Positions 39,939-51,100 of a stretch of 64,000 nt of DNA are shown piece after piece (position 1 is the stretch's first letter; every line of letters begins with the position of its first letter). The notes under the pieces were generated by a model. It searched no databases. It saw only the letters and a list, made by a program, of their open reading frames with translations, and was not told where the DNA came from. The stretch is from the NCBI RefSeq assembly GCF_001039355.2, contig NW_019774070.1, positions 1-64,000 of the forward strand. The letters are read 5' to 3'. The translations under genes and the position numbers were made by a program. Source of the stretch: Lingula anatina. Taxonomy: Eukaryota > Brachiopoda > Lingulata > Lingulida > Lingulidae.

Positions 39939-42071
39939 ATGAACGTCACAACGCCGACAACGTTGCCGCTAACAACACCTTACACTTTTGGGGTTCCCTT
40001 AGTACCATCTGTGGCAGCCATGAGTCCTGCTGAAAGGAATGAACTCGCGCCGTACACGTTTAATGATGACTCCCCGATCCCTCGGCTCCCAGAGTACGTT
40101 AATGACAACCTAACCGAAGAAAGGGCCTTGACAGAATATTACTGCAATGGGACATTCGACTTGTCTCTTTGCTTGGAAATACTAGGACTTGCTGAAAATC
40201 TAACGTTCAATTATACATCGAACGAGACAACTACATTTGAATGGACACTCCGTCACCCTATGTGGTTAACAGTTCTATTGGCAATATTTGGCGGTATTGT
40301 CAGCATTGTAACTGTTCTGGGAAACTCCCTCGTGCTGCTGTCATTTTATCTTGACCGTCAGATCCGTCAACCATCAAACTATTTCATTGCCAGTCTCGCC
40401 GTATCGGATCTACTGATCGGCCTGTTCTCCATGCCTTTGTATACGATGTATTTATTGTTGGACGCCAAGTGGCCGCTGGGGCCTACTGTGTGTGATTTGT
40501 GGCTTTCCTTGGACTACACCAGCTGCCTCGCCTCGCAGTACACCGTGTTCTTTATCACTGTGGACCGTTTTTGTTCTGTCAAAATACCAGCAAAGTACCG
40601 CAACTGGCGAACAGAACACAAGGTGAATGTGATGGTGTCCGTCACCTGGGTCATACCCATACTTATATTCTACACGTCTATAATAGGATGGCAGTACTTT
40701 GTTGGACTAAGAACTGTCCCCGCTCAAGAGTGTTGGGTCCAATTCATGTCCAGCCCAATGTTTAATACCATCTTGGTTATAGGGTACTATTGGATAACTC
40801 TGGTCGTGATGATAATCCTGTATGCAGGGATCTACAAAGTGGCCTTGGATCTACACAGAAAATCAGCCGCAAAACAGAAAAAGATGACGTCACTCGTTTC
40901 TATGGCTGGACAAACCATGACGAACATAGGGATTGGGATATCTCAAACAAAGAAGGCGTCTGTCAAGGAAGTTAAGGAAACAATAAGTCCCTTAAAGAAT
41001 AAGAAAGCCACAGCAGCAGTGGAAGAGGAGGAGGGATCTTCCAGCACTGCCTACCCATCAGACGTGGAGGACTCAAGCAGTCAATCGGCCCCTCATCCTC
41101 CGCCGGCTTATAACAGCCTAGACGGGGACAGCGCTGGAACTCCAGTGAATAAACCTAAACAACACCACCATCACCATCACCATCGACACCATCACCATCA
41201 CCACGGGAAGGATCACGCACATGGGCATAAAAATAAAAAGACAGACGACCATTTGACAACACCTAAGGGGGAGCAATACCTGACTACCCCAACGCCGGTG
41301 TCACAAACACCTTCTAGTCTCCTTGACAACGAGTCGTCGACTCAAACTGCTGGATCTCATGATACAAGCGGTTCCAGTGGCGAAACACCAAAACGAGGTC
41401 ACGGCATTCGTTTCATCGATCAAGAAAGCTTCCAATCGTTTGCCTCTGGAGAGGATGTGAAACTCGTTGTGGAAACCCGCCACATTGATAAGCTTGCTCA
41501 GTCCAATGACGAGCCTCCGTCTCCAATTTGGAAACGAAGACAGTCCTTTAAGGCGAAGGAGACTGAACACAGTGCCGCCAATATGGTTGGTTGCAACGGC
41601 GATAAAGATAAAGTTTGCATGCAAGTTTCCGTGAATAGTAAATCGAAAGGCAAACCGGTAATTAAAACAATAAAACCACCAAGCGGAAACCATGAACATA
41701 AATCAGCAAGGGAGAGGGTTACTCAACAGTGGCACGACATAACAACATATTTTAGACGTAAAAACCAAAAACGAAAAGAAAAAGGAAAAGCTCAAGGTAA
41801 AAACAAGTCGAAGTCTGAAAATCGAGCCAGAAAAGCCCTCAGAACCATATCCCTGATATTGGGGGCATTTGTATTGTTCTGGACTCCATACCACGTTATA
41901 GTTATTATTTTAGGTTTTTGCTACGATTGTGTGCATATACGGCTGTACGAGATTTCGTACTGGTTCTGCTACATGAACAGCCCAATCAATCCTTTTTGCT
42001 ATGCATTCGCCAATGCACAATTTAAGCGGACTTTCAAACGAATCCTTAGTGGTGATCTGCACAGGACATGA
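39939..42071 (+). CDS. Muscarinic-type acetylcholine receptor, invertebrate GAR-2/mAChR-B-like
   Basis: An uninterrupted 710-codon frame encodes a class A GPCR, expected to sit in the plasma membrane of neurons or muscle and couple acetylcholine to G proteins. The N-terminus (1-105) has several N-glycosylation sequons. TM1 is near 107-136, TM2 145-170, TM3 184-208, TM4 230-250, TM5 275-299, TM6 632-660 and TM7 670-690. Asp192 in LDY matches the amine-binding D3.32, Cys185 and Cys265 fit the conserved disulfide, and FWTPYH (647-652) and NPFCY carry the TM6 and TM7 signatures. The ionic-lock motif is DRF (209-211), not DRY. The VKIPAKYR stretch after TM3 and the C-terminal FKRTFKRILSGDLHRT resemble nematode GAR-2 and arthropod mAChR-B (family recall, not a search). 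Intracellular loop 3 is very long (about 302-632), low-complexity and His-rich at 409-422, then basic. The start is the first in-frame ATG, followed by a glycosylated tail. The whole coding region is one exon. The assignment to muscarinic-like receptors is secure; the subtype is less so. Confidence 0.93.
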   Translation: MNVTTPTTLPLTTPYTFGVPLVPSVAAMSPAERNELAPYTFNDDSPIPRLPEYVNDNLTEERALTEYYCNGTFDLSLCLEILGLAENLTFNYTSNETTTFEWTLRHPMWLTVLLAIFGGIVSIVTVLGNSLVLLSFYLDRQIRQPSNYFIASLAVSDLLIGLFSMPLYTMYLLLDAKWPLGPTVCDLWLSLDYTSCLASQYTVFFITVDRFCSVKIPAKYRNWRTEHKVNVMVSVTWVIPILIFYTSIIGWQYFVGLRTVPAQECWVQFMSSPMFNTILVIGYYWITLVVMIILYAGIYKVALDLHRKSAAKQKKMTSLVSMAGQTMTNIGIGISQTKKASVKEVKETISPLKNKKATAAVEEEEGSSSTAYPSDVEDSSSQSAPHPPPAYNSLDGDSAGTPVNKPKQHHHHHHHRHHHHHHGKDHAHGHKNKKTDDHLTTPKGEQYLTTPTPVSQTPSSLLDNESSTQTAGSHDTSGSSGETPKRGHGIRFIDQESFQSFASGEDVKLVVETRHIDKLAQSNDEPPSPIWKRRQSFKAKETEHSAANMVGCNGDKDKVCMQVSVNSKSKGKPVIKTIKPPSGNHEHKSARERVTQQWHDITTYFRRKNQKRKEKGKAQGKNKSKSENRARKALRTISLILGAFVLFWTPYHVIVIILGFCYDCVHIRLYEISYWFCYMNSPINPFCYAFANAQFKRTFKRILSGDLHRT

Positions 42072-42692
42072 TAGGCTTTGATATTAATGAGTAATAGATT
42101 TAAGGAATTGTTCGTGTATTCCAATGCGTAGTCCTAGTCAGATTTTCGTTCAAAGTGAAGAGATGAGACGCCAAATGGAATATGATAGATTCCACGATTC
42201 AAAGATTGTACAATGGGTGGAAAACGATTGATTTTGAGAAACACGCTGGGGAGAGATTTTTATACATGTGCTCCCTCGCTGTCTGAACAGAAGTATTGCA
42301 GTTGCACTGTTTAGATACGAAAGGGCGAGAAGCTCTTCTGGTGAAAAACAAAAGAAGACCAGATCTCGTTCAGTGGACCATGTGTCTTGAAACCTTGTTT
42401 TGGTCTGCTATGTGATCTGCTGAAATGGTATTTCTTAGTGTTGGTCCCCATTTTATGCCTTCTTAAAGCTTTTGTCACTCGTGGTAAATCTGTATCCCAC
42501 ACAGCTCTTGGTCAATTTCTGTCACCTTCCCTTTTATTTCGTTGTGTGTGGCAAGCAGGAAACAATATCGACACATTATCATTTTGATATTTTTTAGTCC
42601 TTTTTATTTGAATATTAAAGTTATCATTTTGAAGTCATAGTGCAGTTTTTATCGGTAATAAGGGCACTTGCAAGTTTATCAGCAGTTGCCGA

Positions 42693-42702
42693 AATAAATA
42701 AA
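42693..42702 (+). terminator. Candidate polyadenylation signal for the muscarinic receptor
   Basis: Two overlapping AATAAA hexamers (AATAAATAAA) lie about 620 nt after the stop codon, inside copy 1 of the tandem duplication. Further AATAAA matches occur downstream, for example near 43706 and 43819, so the site actually used is uncertain. Confidence 0.3.
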
Positions 42703-44406
42703 AAACAAATGCCATATTTAATTATATAATCACATAAAGAGAAATTTTACCTTTTAAGAGATACTGATGACTGTCAAAGGGAAGTCGACACGTAATATAG
42801 GCGTGACGTGTTCTACATTCTACAATTCTCCAATCATACATCCAATCTCTCTCTCTCTCGCTCTCTCTCTCTCTCACACATGCACACACATACTTACACG
42901 CATACACTTGTCTGTGCTAGAATGGACACTGTTTATATATGACTTACAGTGTAAGTTGATGTTCGATCGTTTGGATACTACTATTTTCAGACATATTACT
43001 TCATACACCATGCAAAAGAACTAGGACCATCAATAATGTTTTAAATATACTATTCCCCAGTTCGCGAGTGCGGTTCTCCGCTAGCAAGATGGATGGCCCC
43101 TTCTTTGCAGCAAATAATAATCACGTTTCAATCCTATGGATCTATTTGCGTTTTTTCATCATTTAGGTGTACTCAATTTTTTTATATGTTAGCAGCAAAG
43201 ACGTCCTGTCTTTCAAATTAGCATTGAAAATGGATGTTATATCACACGTGTAAAACCTATACTTGTTCTACGAAATGGTGTGATAACTAGTTTATATTTT
43301 TTGTGCTGCCCCAATTAACCAAAATTACGGTCCTTTATTTTTTCGGTGTCCTACATGCCAATCTTCTAGTGGTTGCAAGTTGTTTGTAAGAGAAGTTATT
43401 CCGTTCTGTACTCAAACCATTCATTTGTACCGAGAGTACCAGTAAATGCCCTTATTTGACCATTAAATTGGTTTAATCCAATGTAAGGAAAAGTGATCTT
43501 GGAAACGCATTTATTTACAGCATTTGATTTCACGGATCTAGAGATTGTGGGGAGGATGGGGGGGGGGTGTAAGTACAGGAAGATTGCCTTGAACTTCATA
43601 GAATTGAAGTATGAACTGTAACCAGCTCCAAGTATTGTTGTTTAAGCTACAACAAGTGCATTGTGCGAGGTGTTACATTTTATGAGGCTGTATGTTACAC
43701 ATTCAATAAAGAAACAAGGTAACAAGGGGATACATGTTATTGATTCATTATTTCAATCACTCCTTATTTTCACTGTAATAAGAAGCACGTCTAATATGTG
43801 TGCCTCATGTTGAAATAAATGAGGGCGTAAGATGTGAAACCTTAACCATTGCACATGACTGTCTTATGCAAGTCAGCAGTTGTATAGTGTATGTTCACAT
43901 ATGTATGAGGTGTTATTATAAAAATACAGGACTGCACTAACAGAAATCAAAGCAAAACATACCATTAAAACTTAAAGGTGGCGCAATATGTGTCACTGGA
44001 AATATAGGTAATTTGATGAGTGGACGTATCACTAATTAGTCTTAATTAAGAACTTTTTAAAGAAAGACGTAACGTAAATAACATGTGTAAAAACACAAGA
44101 CGAAATTCTTTTGCAATTTAAAAGCTGTAAGCTGTGTTTATCACATCTATATCTGCCGTTAGCTATATTATGCATGCTTCTATTTCTAGTGTAACTTGCT
44201 TCACATTTGTAATTGACAACAACCAAAGATATGTAAATAAATGAAAAAAAAAAAAAAAAAACACTTCCTCGTCGCTATTTTTGTCTTGTTGACAAGGGTA
44301 TGGATCTTTCAATATAAACGCGCTTTGCTTAATCCATGATTGCATAAAGTCTCTGTCAGTTGAACTATCATTTTGTTAACATCTAGTAATACCCATGACG
44401 ATGACA

Positions 44407-44431
44407 ATAAATAAATAAATAAATAAATAAA
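44407..44431. repeat. AAAT microsatellite in duplication copy 1
   Basis: Six AAAT-type units; the homologous tract in copy 2 is nearly twice as long. Confidence 0.95.
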
Positions 44432-45037
44432 TATTTCCATTTTGCTCGATTTGTTTGGCCAATAAACAAAACCGTTAAATTTTTTAAAGATGCCTTCAAA
44501 GTTTTCAAGAAAGACCAAAGTCAGTTTGAAGGAGTGACTCTTAACACAACGGAGAGCAACTAGCGCGTTGGATAGATAAAGTGTGATTTGGTCTCAACTA
44601 CTGCAATACGCGAACCAACTTATACCAGTAAGTAGGCCCAACGACAACTGGTTTTAAGTGAAATGTATAAACAATAAAGGGAATAAAATCCAACTTATCA
44701 TTAACATACAACTTATGATTAACACAACAAGCCGTATCTTATTACGTAAATTAAATTGATGGGCAATTAAAGATGTGCTGTTTTAAAATCATAATGAAAC
44801 GAAGTTTGAACTCCTTCGATATATCAAGTTGGCCCGGTCTCATTTCCTGTATATAATTTATTTGATTATCTAAATACCAAATAACTATATATGTTTTTAT
44901 ATAACTTTTTAAACAAAATGCTGGAAGCCTCTCGCAACCTTTTCAATCCAATCATTCAGTCACGGCGTTATCAGCATCGATCATAGTCTTGTGTGAGATG
45001 GCAAGAGTAAGGAATGGGGGGGGGGGGGGGGGGGGGN

Positions 45038-47279
45038 CAGTGCGTAGTCCTAGTCAGATTTTCGTTCAAAGTGAAGAGATGAGACGCCAAATGGAATATG
45101 ATAGATTCCACGATTCAAAGATTGTACAATGGGTGGAAAACGATTGATTTTTGAGAAACACGCTGGGGAGAGATTTTTATACATGTGCTCCCTCGCTGTC
45201 TGAACAGAAGTATTGCAGTTGCACTGTTTAGATACGAAAGGGCGAGAAGCTCTTCTGGTGAAAAACAAAAGAAGACCAGATCTCGTTCAGTGGACCATGT
45301 GTCTTGAAACGTTGTTTTGGTCTGCTATGTGATCTGCTGAAATGGTATTTCTTAGTGTTGGTCCCCATTTTATGCCTTCTTAAAGCTTATGTCACTCGTG
45401 GTAAATCTGTATCCCACACAGCTCTTGGTCAATTTCTGTCACCTTCCCTTTTATTTCGTTGTGTGTGGCAAGCAGGAAACAATATCGACACATTATCATT
45501 TTGATATTTTTTTAGTCCTTTTTATTTGAATATTTAAGTTATCATTTTGAAGTCATAGTGCAGTTTTTATCGGTAATAAGGGCACGTGCAAGTTTATCAG
45601 CAGTTGCCGAAATAAATAAAAAACAAATACCATATTTAATTATATAATCACACAAAGAGAAATTTTACCTTTTAAGAGATACTGATGACTGTCAAAGGGA
45701 AGTCGACACGTAATATAGGCGTGACGTGTTCTACATTCTACAATTCTCTAATCATACATCCAATCTCTATCTCTCTCGCTCTCTCACACATGCACACACA
45801 CACACACATACTTACACACGCGCATACACTCATCTGTGCTAGAATGAACACTGTTTATATATGACTTACAGTGTAAGTTGATGTTCGATCGTTTGGATAC
45901 TACTATTTTCAGACATATTACTTCATACACCATGCAAAAGAACTAGGACCATCAATAATGTTTTAAATATACTATTCCCCAGTTCGCGAGTGCGGTTCTC
46001 CGCTAACAAGATGGATGGCCCCTTCTTTGCAGCAAATAATAATCACGTTTCAATCCTATGGATCTATTTGCGTTTTTCATCATTTAGATGTACTCAATTT
46101 TTTATATGTTAGCAGCAAAGACGTCCTGTCTTTCAATTTAGCATTGAAAATGGATGTTATATCACACGTGTAAAACGTATACTTGTTCTACGAAATGGTG
46201 TGATAACTAGTTTATATTTTTTGTGCTGCACAAATATACCAAAATTACGGTCCTTTATTTTTTCGGTGTCCTACATGCCAATCTTCTAGTAGTTGCTAGT
46301 TGTTTATAAGAGAGGTTATTCCGTTCTGTACTCAAACCATTCATTTGTACCGAGAGTACCAGTAAATGCCCTTATTTGACCATTAAATTGATTTAATCCA
46401 TTTTAAGGAAAAGTGATCTTGGAAACGCATTTATTTAGAGCATTTGATTTCACGGATCTAGAATTGAAGTATGATCTGTAACCAGTTCCAAGTATTGTTG
46501 TTTAAGCTACAACAAGTGCATTGTGCGAGGTGTTACATTTTATGAAGCTGTATGTTACACATTCAATAGAGAAACAAGGTAACAAGGGGATACATGTTAT
46601 TGATTCATTATTTCAATCACTCCTTATTTTCACTGTAATAAGAAGCACGTCTAATATGTGTGCCTCATGTTGAAATAAATGAGGGCGTAAGATGTGAAAC
46701 CTTAACCATTGCACATGACTGTCTTATGCAAGTCAGCAGTTGTATAGTGTATGTTCACATATGTATGAGGTGTTATTATAAAAATACAGGGCTGCACTAA
46801 CAGAAATCAAAGCAAAACATACCATTAAAACTTAAAGGTGGCGCAATATGTGTCACTGGAAATATAGGTAATTTAATGAGTGGACGTATCACTAATTAGT
46901 CTAATTAAGAACTTTTTAAAGAAAGGCGTAACGTAAATAACGTGTAAAAACACAAGACGAAATTCTTTTGCAATTTAAAAGCTGTAAGCTGTGTTTATCA
47001 CATCTATATCTGCCGTTAGCTATATTATGCATGCTTCTATTTCTAATGTAACTTGCTTCACATTTGTAATTGACAACAACCAAAGATATGTAAATAAATG
47101 AAAAAAAAAAAACACTTCCTCGTCGCTATTTTTGTCTTGTTGACAAGGGTATGGATCTTTCAACATAAACGCGCTTTGCTTAATCCGTGATTATATACAG
47201 TATAAATATAATTTGCATTTGGTGCAGGGCTCCTCTCTGTCATTTTGTTAACATCTAGTAATACCCATGACGATGACAA

Positions 47280-47322
<43 letters not shown>

Positions 47323-47890
47323 ATATTTCCATTTTGCTCGATTAGTTTGGCCAATAAGCAAAACCGTTAAAATTTTTAAAGATGACTTCAAAGTTTTCAA
47401 GAAAGACCAAAGTCAGTTTGAAGGAGTGACCAGCACGTTGGATAGAAAAAGTGTGATTTGGTCTCAACTACTGCAATACACGAATCAACTTACACCAGTG
47501 AGTAATGACAATTGGTTTAGGGGGAAATGTATCAAGAATAAACGGAATAAAATCCAACTTGTCATTAACATACAACATATAATTAACACAACAAGCCGTA
47601 TCTTATTATACGTAAATTAAATTGATGGTCGATTAAAGATGTGTTGTTTTACAATCATAATGAAACGAAGTTTGAACTCCATTGATATATCAAGTGTGAC
47701 CGGTCTCATTTCCTGTATATAATTTACTTGATTATCTAAATACCAAATAAATGTATGCATTTCTATATAACTTTTTAAACAAAACGCTGGAAGCCTCTCG
47801 CAACGTTTTCAATCCAATCATTAAGTCACGGCGTTATCAGCAGTCTTGTGTGAGATGGCGAGAGTAAAGAATGGGGGGGGGGGGGGGGGG
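45038..47890. repeat. Tandem segmental duplication, copy 2
   Basis: This is a direct repeat of 42122-45036, abutting it across a poly-G run and a single undetermined base at 45037, and ending in its own poly-G run (about 47874-47890). Compared with copy 1 it has a deletion near 46460, an expanded AAAT tract (47279-47323) and a roughly 40-bp replacement near 47195-47235. The clean head-to-tail arrangement means either a recent tandem duplication or two haplotypes assembled in series; the sequence does not decide between them. Confidence 0.9.
47279..47323. repeat. AAAT microsatellite in duplication copy 2
   Basis: About eleven AAAT-type units; the expanded counterpart of 44407-44431. Confidence 0.95.
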
Positions 47891-48158
47891 ATTTGGGCTT
47901 TCATGATGAGTCACCCTCTAAAATTGCAGTGATAGCTATGTAACCATCACTAAAATGAATAAAAAGACATTAAAATAACTTTGGCTAGATGTCAGCACTG
48001 TTAGCAATAATAATAATATGGTAAAATCATGCTCAACAAGATTTTAAATCAAACGGTACAGGCGCCGCATGTTAGAAGATATCGGTTCCCCAGAATGAGA
48101 CTATGGCGTCCCAACATACTTGTTCTTGGGTGTCCACCATGTCATTGCTCTGTGAAGA

Positions 48159-51100
48159 CTAGATGTAGACGCTGTCATATGTCACGGCTGCACCTGGCTT
48201 GACGTCGCAGTGGTTTCCATAATGGAAATACTTCTCCTTGTCTGAATTTTTCTTTTTCTTCGACTTGTCAGGCGAGGAGTAAAGGCTGCTGATGTCAACG
48301 GAGGAAGCGTCATCGTAGTGACTGGAAGTACTGCCGGAGGGTTTGGTGCTCCTGAAGCCCTGGCCTAAGCCGCTATCGGGTGAGCGGGTGAGCGTGAACG
48401 CCTCACCGTACACGCTACTGCGGCACAAAGTTTCGTCCGATAAGGCGCTTCCAATGACACCTCTTCCGTGCTTCTTCTTACTGCAAGCAAAAATCAAGAA
48501 TGCAATTACAAAAGCATATACCATAAGAGAGTGAGAGAGAGAGAGAGAGAGAGTTCAAAAAGGTTTCTGCGATATCCAGTCCCTTCCAATTAACTAACAT
48601 TAAATGTAACTACCACGCTAAAGTTTGTTTCAAAAACAGGCATGATGCTGCTACACATACATTCTGTCGATAATTATTACTCTTATTCTTATAATTGCCT
48701 AAAACTTACACAGCAGTCAGTCATCTTGTAATATTATTTTAAGAATTTTTATAAAAATAACAATAACGATATAAACAACGTCTAGTGTTCATTACCGCTT
48801 CATAACGCAGACAACCGCTACAACTATGATGAGTATCAGGATTAGTAGCGCCACCGCAACCACAATGATGATCCACAATCCCATCTTTGCAGTGCGATCT
48901 AAAAATTAAATTAAAAAATGTATCCCAAAAATTAAAAATTAAAACATAAATATATTGAGATATTGGTATCATGTGATTTGTGGAACAAACTTTATTACGG
49001 TATGATATATTTAGAATTTCATTCCTTTTTTCTTCGTTCACTTCAGGTATAAATATGATTTGGTGTACAAATATTCAGTGAACCATCCCATGCAAAATTC
49101 CGTGTTATATAAAGTGGGGTGGGTTAGAATTAACAACGCATAGAATATATTACTTACAATTGCCGCAGTGCGGTAGAGCCGGTGTAAAAGTTCCGTTCGC
49201 CTGGCATTGTAACGACATTGTAGCCTTACCATTCGGAAAGAGTAAACCGCGCGTACACGACACAAAGGCGGCATCCTTGTAGTAATACGCCGCCTTCGGC
49301 ATCACCTCTGTAGCGTTACTCCTGGCAACAGCGGCTCGTAAAGAGCATGTCACACGGACACAGCTCTGTATAGGTCGATCTAGTCTACCGCTGGCCAAGC
49401 ATGTCACTGCACTGTGCTTCAGTCCGCTGGGAAACACATACCCGTCCTTGCACGATAGCAACTCCGATTGCCCAAAGGACAGATCGCCATTTTTTCTGCG
49501 CTCCACATTCGCATCTACGCGTGGGACGTTGCATGTGAAAGCGAGGCAGGGTGGCAGCGGTGGGCTGAACTGGCCACGTGTCGTGCTGCACGTGAGTCGT
49601 TTAAAAAGAGAACCGTCTGTGTGACGGTACCCTGGCTTGCATGCCACATGCACCACCTCGCCCGGCTTGTACACGGCTTTATAGGGGACGGTCACGTGGA
49701 GTGAGTTCACGGCAGGAACACGGCAAGTTTCTGAAAGAATAACATATTCCAAAAGTATTGTCAGAGTTGGAAATGAAAAGCGACAACACTATCGTTTTTC
49801 ATTTAATCGTTTTCGTAATTAATTGATCCATTTCATTTACTGTGAATGAGGTATGTCTGAGTGCTCTGAAGTTTATATTCAACTTTTCTGTACGTCGACA
49901 GGAGAACTAATACGTTTTTTATCAAGTGGGCACTATGTTTGTGCCAATGTTCTGATTACCAAGTTCACAATTTGCCCCAACATATCCACGATAGCATCCG
50001 CAACGGAAGTTTCTGTTTGTGCGCCAATCCCACTGACTGACGCATGCGCCCCTGTCCGTCGCGCAACTGGAACATCGACCTTAAATTGAGTATTTGGGTA
50101 CTTTAATTAATACTTATTCTTGGTTGACTCGTACAACATATTAGTTAAGCAGGCACAACAGTAGCAACCCCAGAGGTTATAACTGAATTCGGTTATTCTT
50201 TTTAGTTGCTGCCTTATCCAGTTTCCAAAATAGGCAAAATGCTTATTAAATAAGGATATTGATATTAGTTGGATAAGAAAAGCACTATGGCACAGATTTA
50301 TTCAGCGGCCAATTATGTCATTAAAACGCCAAATTGTGTTTAAACTCAGCACAATGATCACATTTGAAGTCTACTCAAATTTAAGAAAAAATAAATATCC
50401 GATTCCCTACATATAATAATCATATAAGGGGGAAAGGGAAAGCAATCTTGGTAAGACTTACCAAAACAGAACCCGTAGTGAGTTGTAGCTGCATCCAGGC
50501 TGTATCTGTAATTTGTGGAGCAATCACTGGCGGTGTGGTGGACACAGAGTCGTCGTGTGTTTTGCCAATCAGCACTTTGACAGCTCCGGGAACGCCTACA
50601 AGCTGTCAGACACGCCTCCAACGTGGTATACTCCGCCTGGCGGACACCACCCACGAATTGCACGAATTGTTTGATCACTTTTATGTCCTTGAATACTGAA
50701 CATGTATAGGTGCAAAAAGAAAAAAATAAACAAAGGTAAACATAAAAATGTGACAGTCAGTTTACAAAATTAGTGTTTCTTTAAAAAAAAATCATAATTA
50801 TATGATATGCGTAAATGCTTTTTATCTGATTCGACAAATAATATTATTACTAATGTAATTACTAATAATAGACTGGTCTGTAGCCCCTTATTTCAAAGTG
50901 TGTTTATGTGTGTGAGTGTGGGTGGGGTGGGGGGCTTATTCCGAAAAAGTGAACTCTTTTGCCCTTGGTTGACATAACTTGAGAAAAGGTTAAAAAGTTA
51001 GATCACATTTTGATTCACGGTGGACCTTTTCCGACCAAAGAAGCAGTTCTTTCGAACATCTNNNNNNNNNNNNNNNNNNNNNNNNNNNNNNNNNNNNNNN

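Larger units (their letters stand above)
42122..45036. repeat. Tandem segmental duplication, copy 1 (2.9 kb)
   Basis: This segment is repeated almost unchanged at 45038-47890 in the same orientation. It starts with TGCGTAGTCCTAGTCAG about 50 bp after the receptor stop codon and ends in a poly-G run at about 45016-45036. By eye, divergence from copy 2 is around 1% at the left end and a few percent further in, plus indels. Copy 1 has about 60 bp near 43540-43600, including a G10 run, that copy 2 lacks. Copy 1 has a shorter AAAT microsatellite (44407-44431). No convincing coding region is seen. The 66-residue open frame at 42387 lacks an ATG. The receptor 3' UTR probably lies in this copy. Confidence 0.9.

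Noticed and set aside
41301-41699. 132-codon frame antisense to the muscarinic receptor
   Set aside because: Shadow of the receptor's loop-3 coding sequence; no independent support.
42387-42587. 66-residue frame conserved in both duplication copies (also 45304-45504)
   Set aside because: It begins with TTG, not ATG; conservation is explained by recent duplication, not selection.
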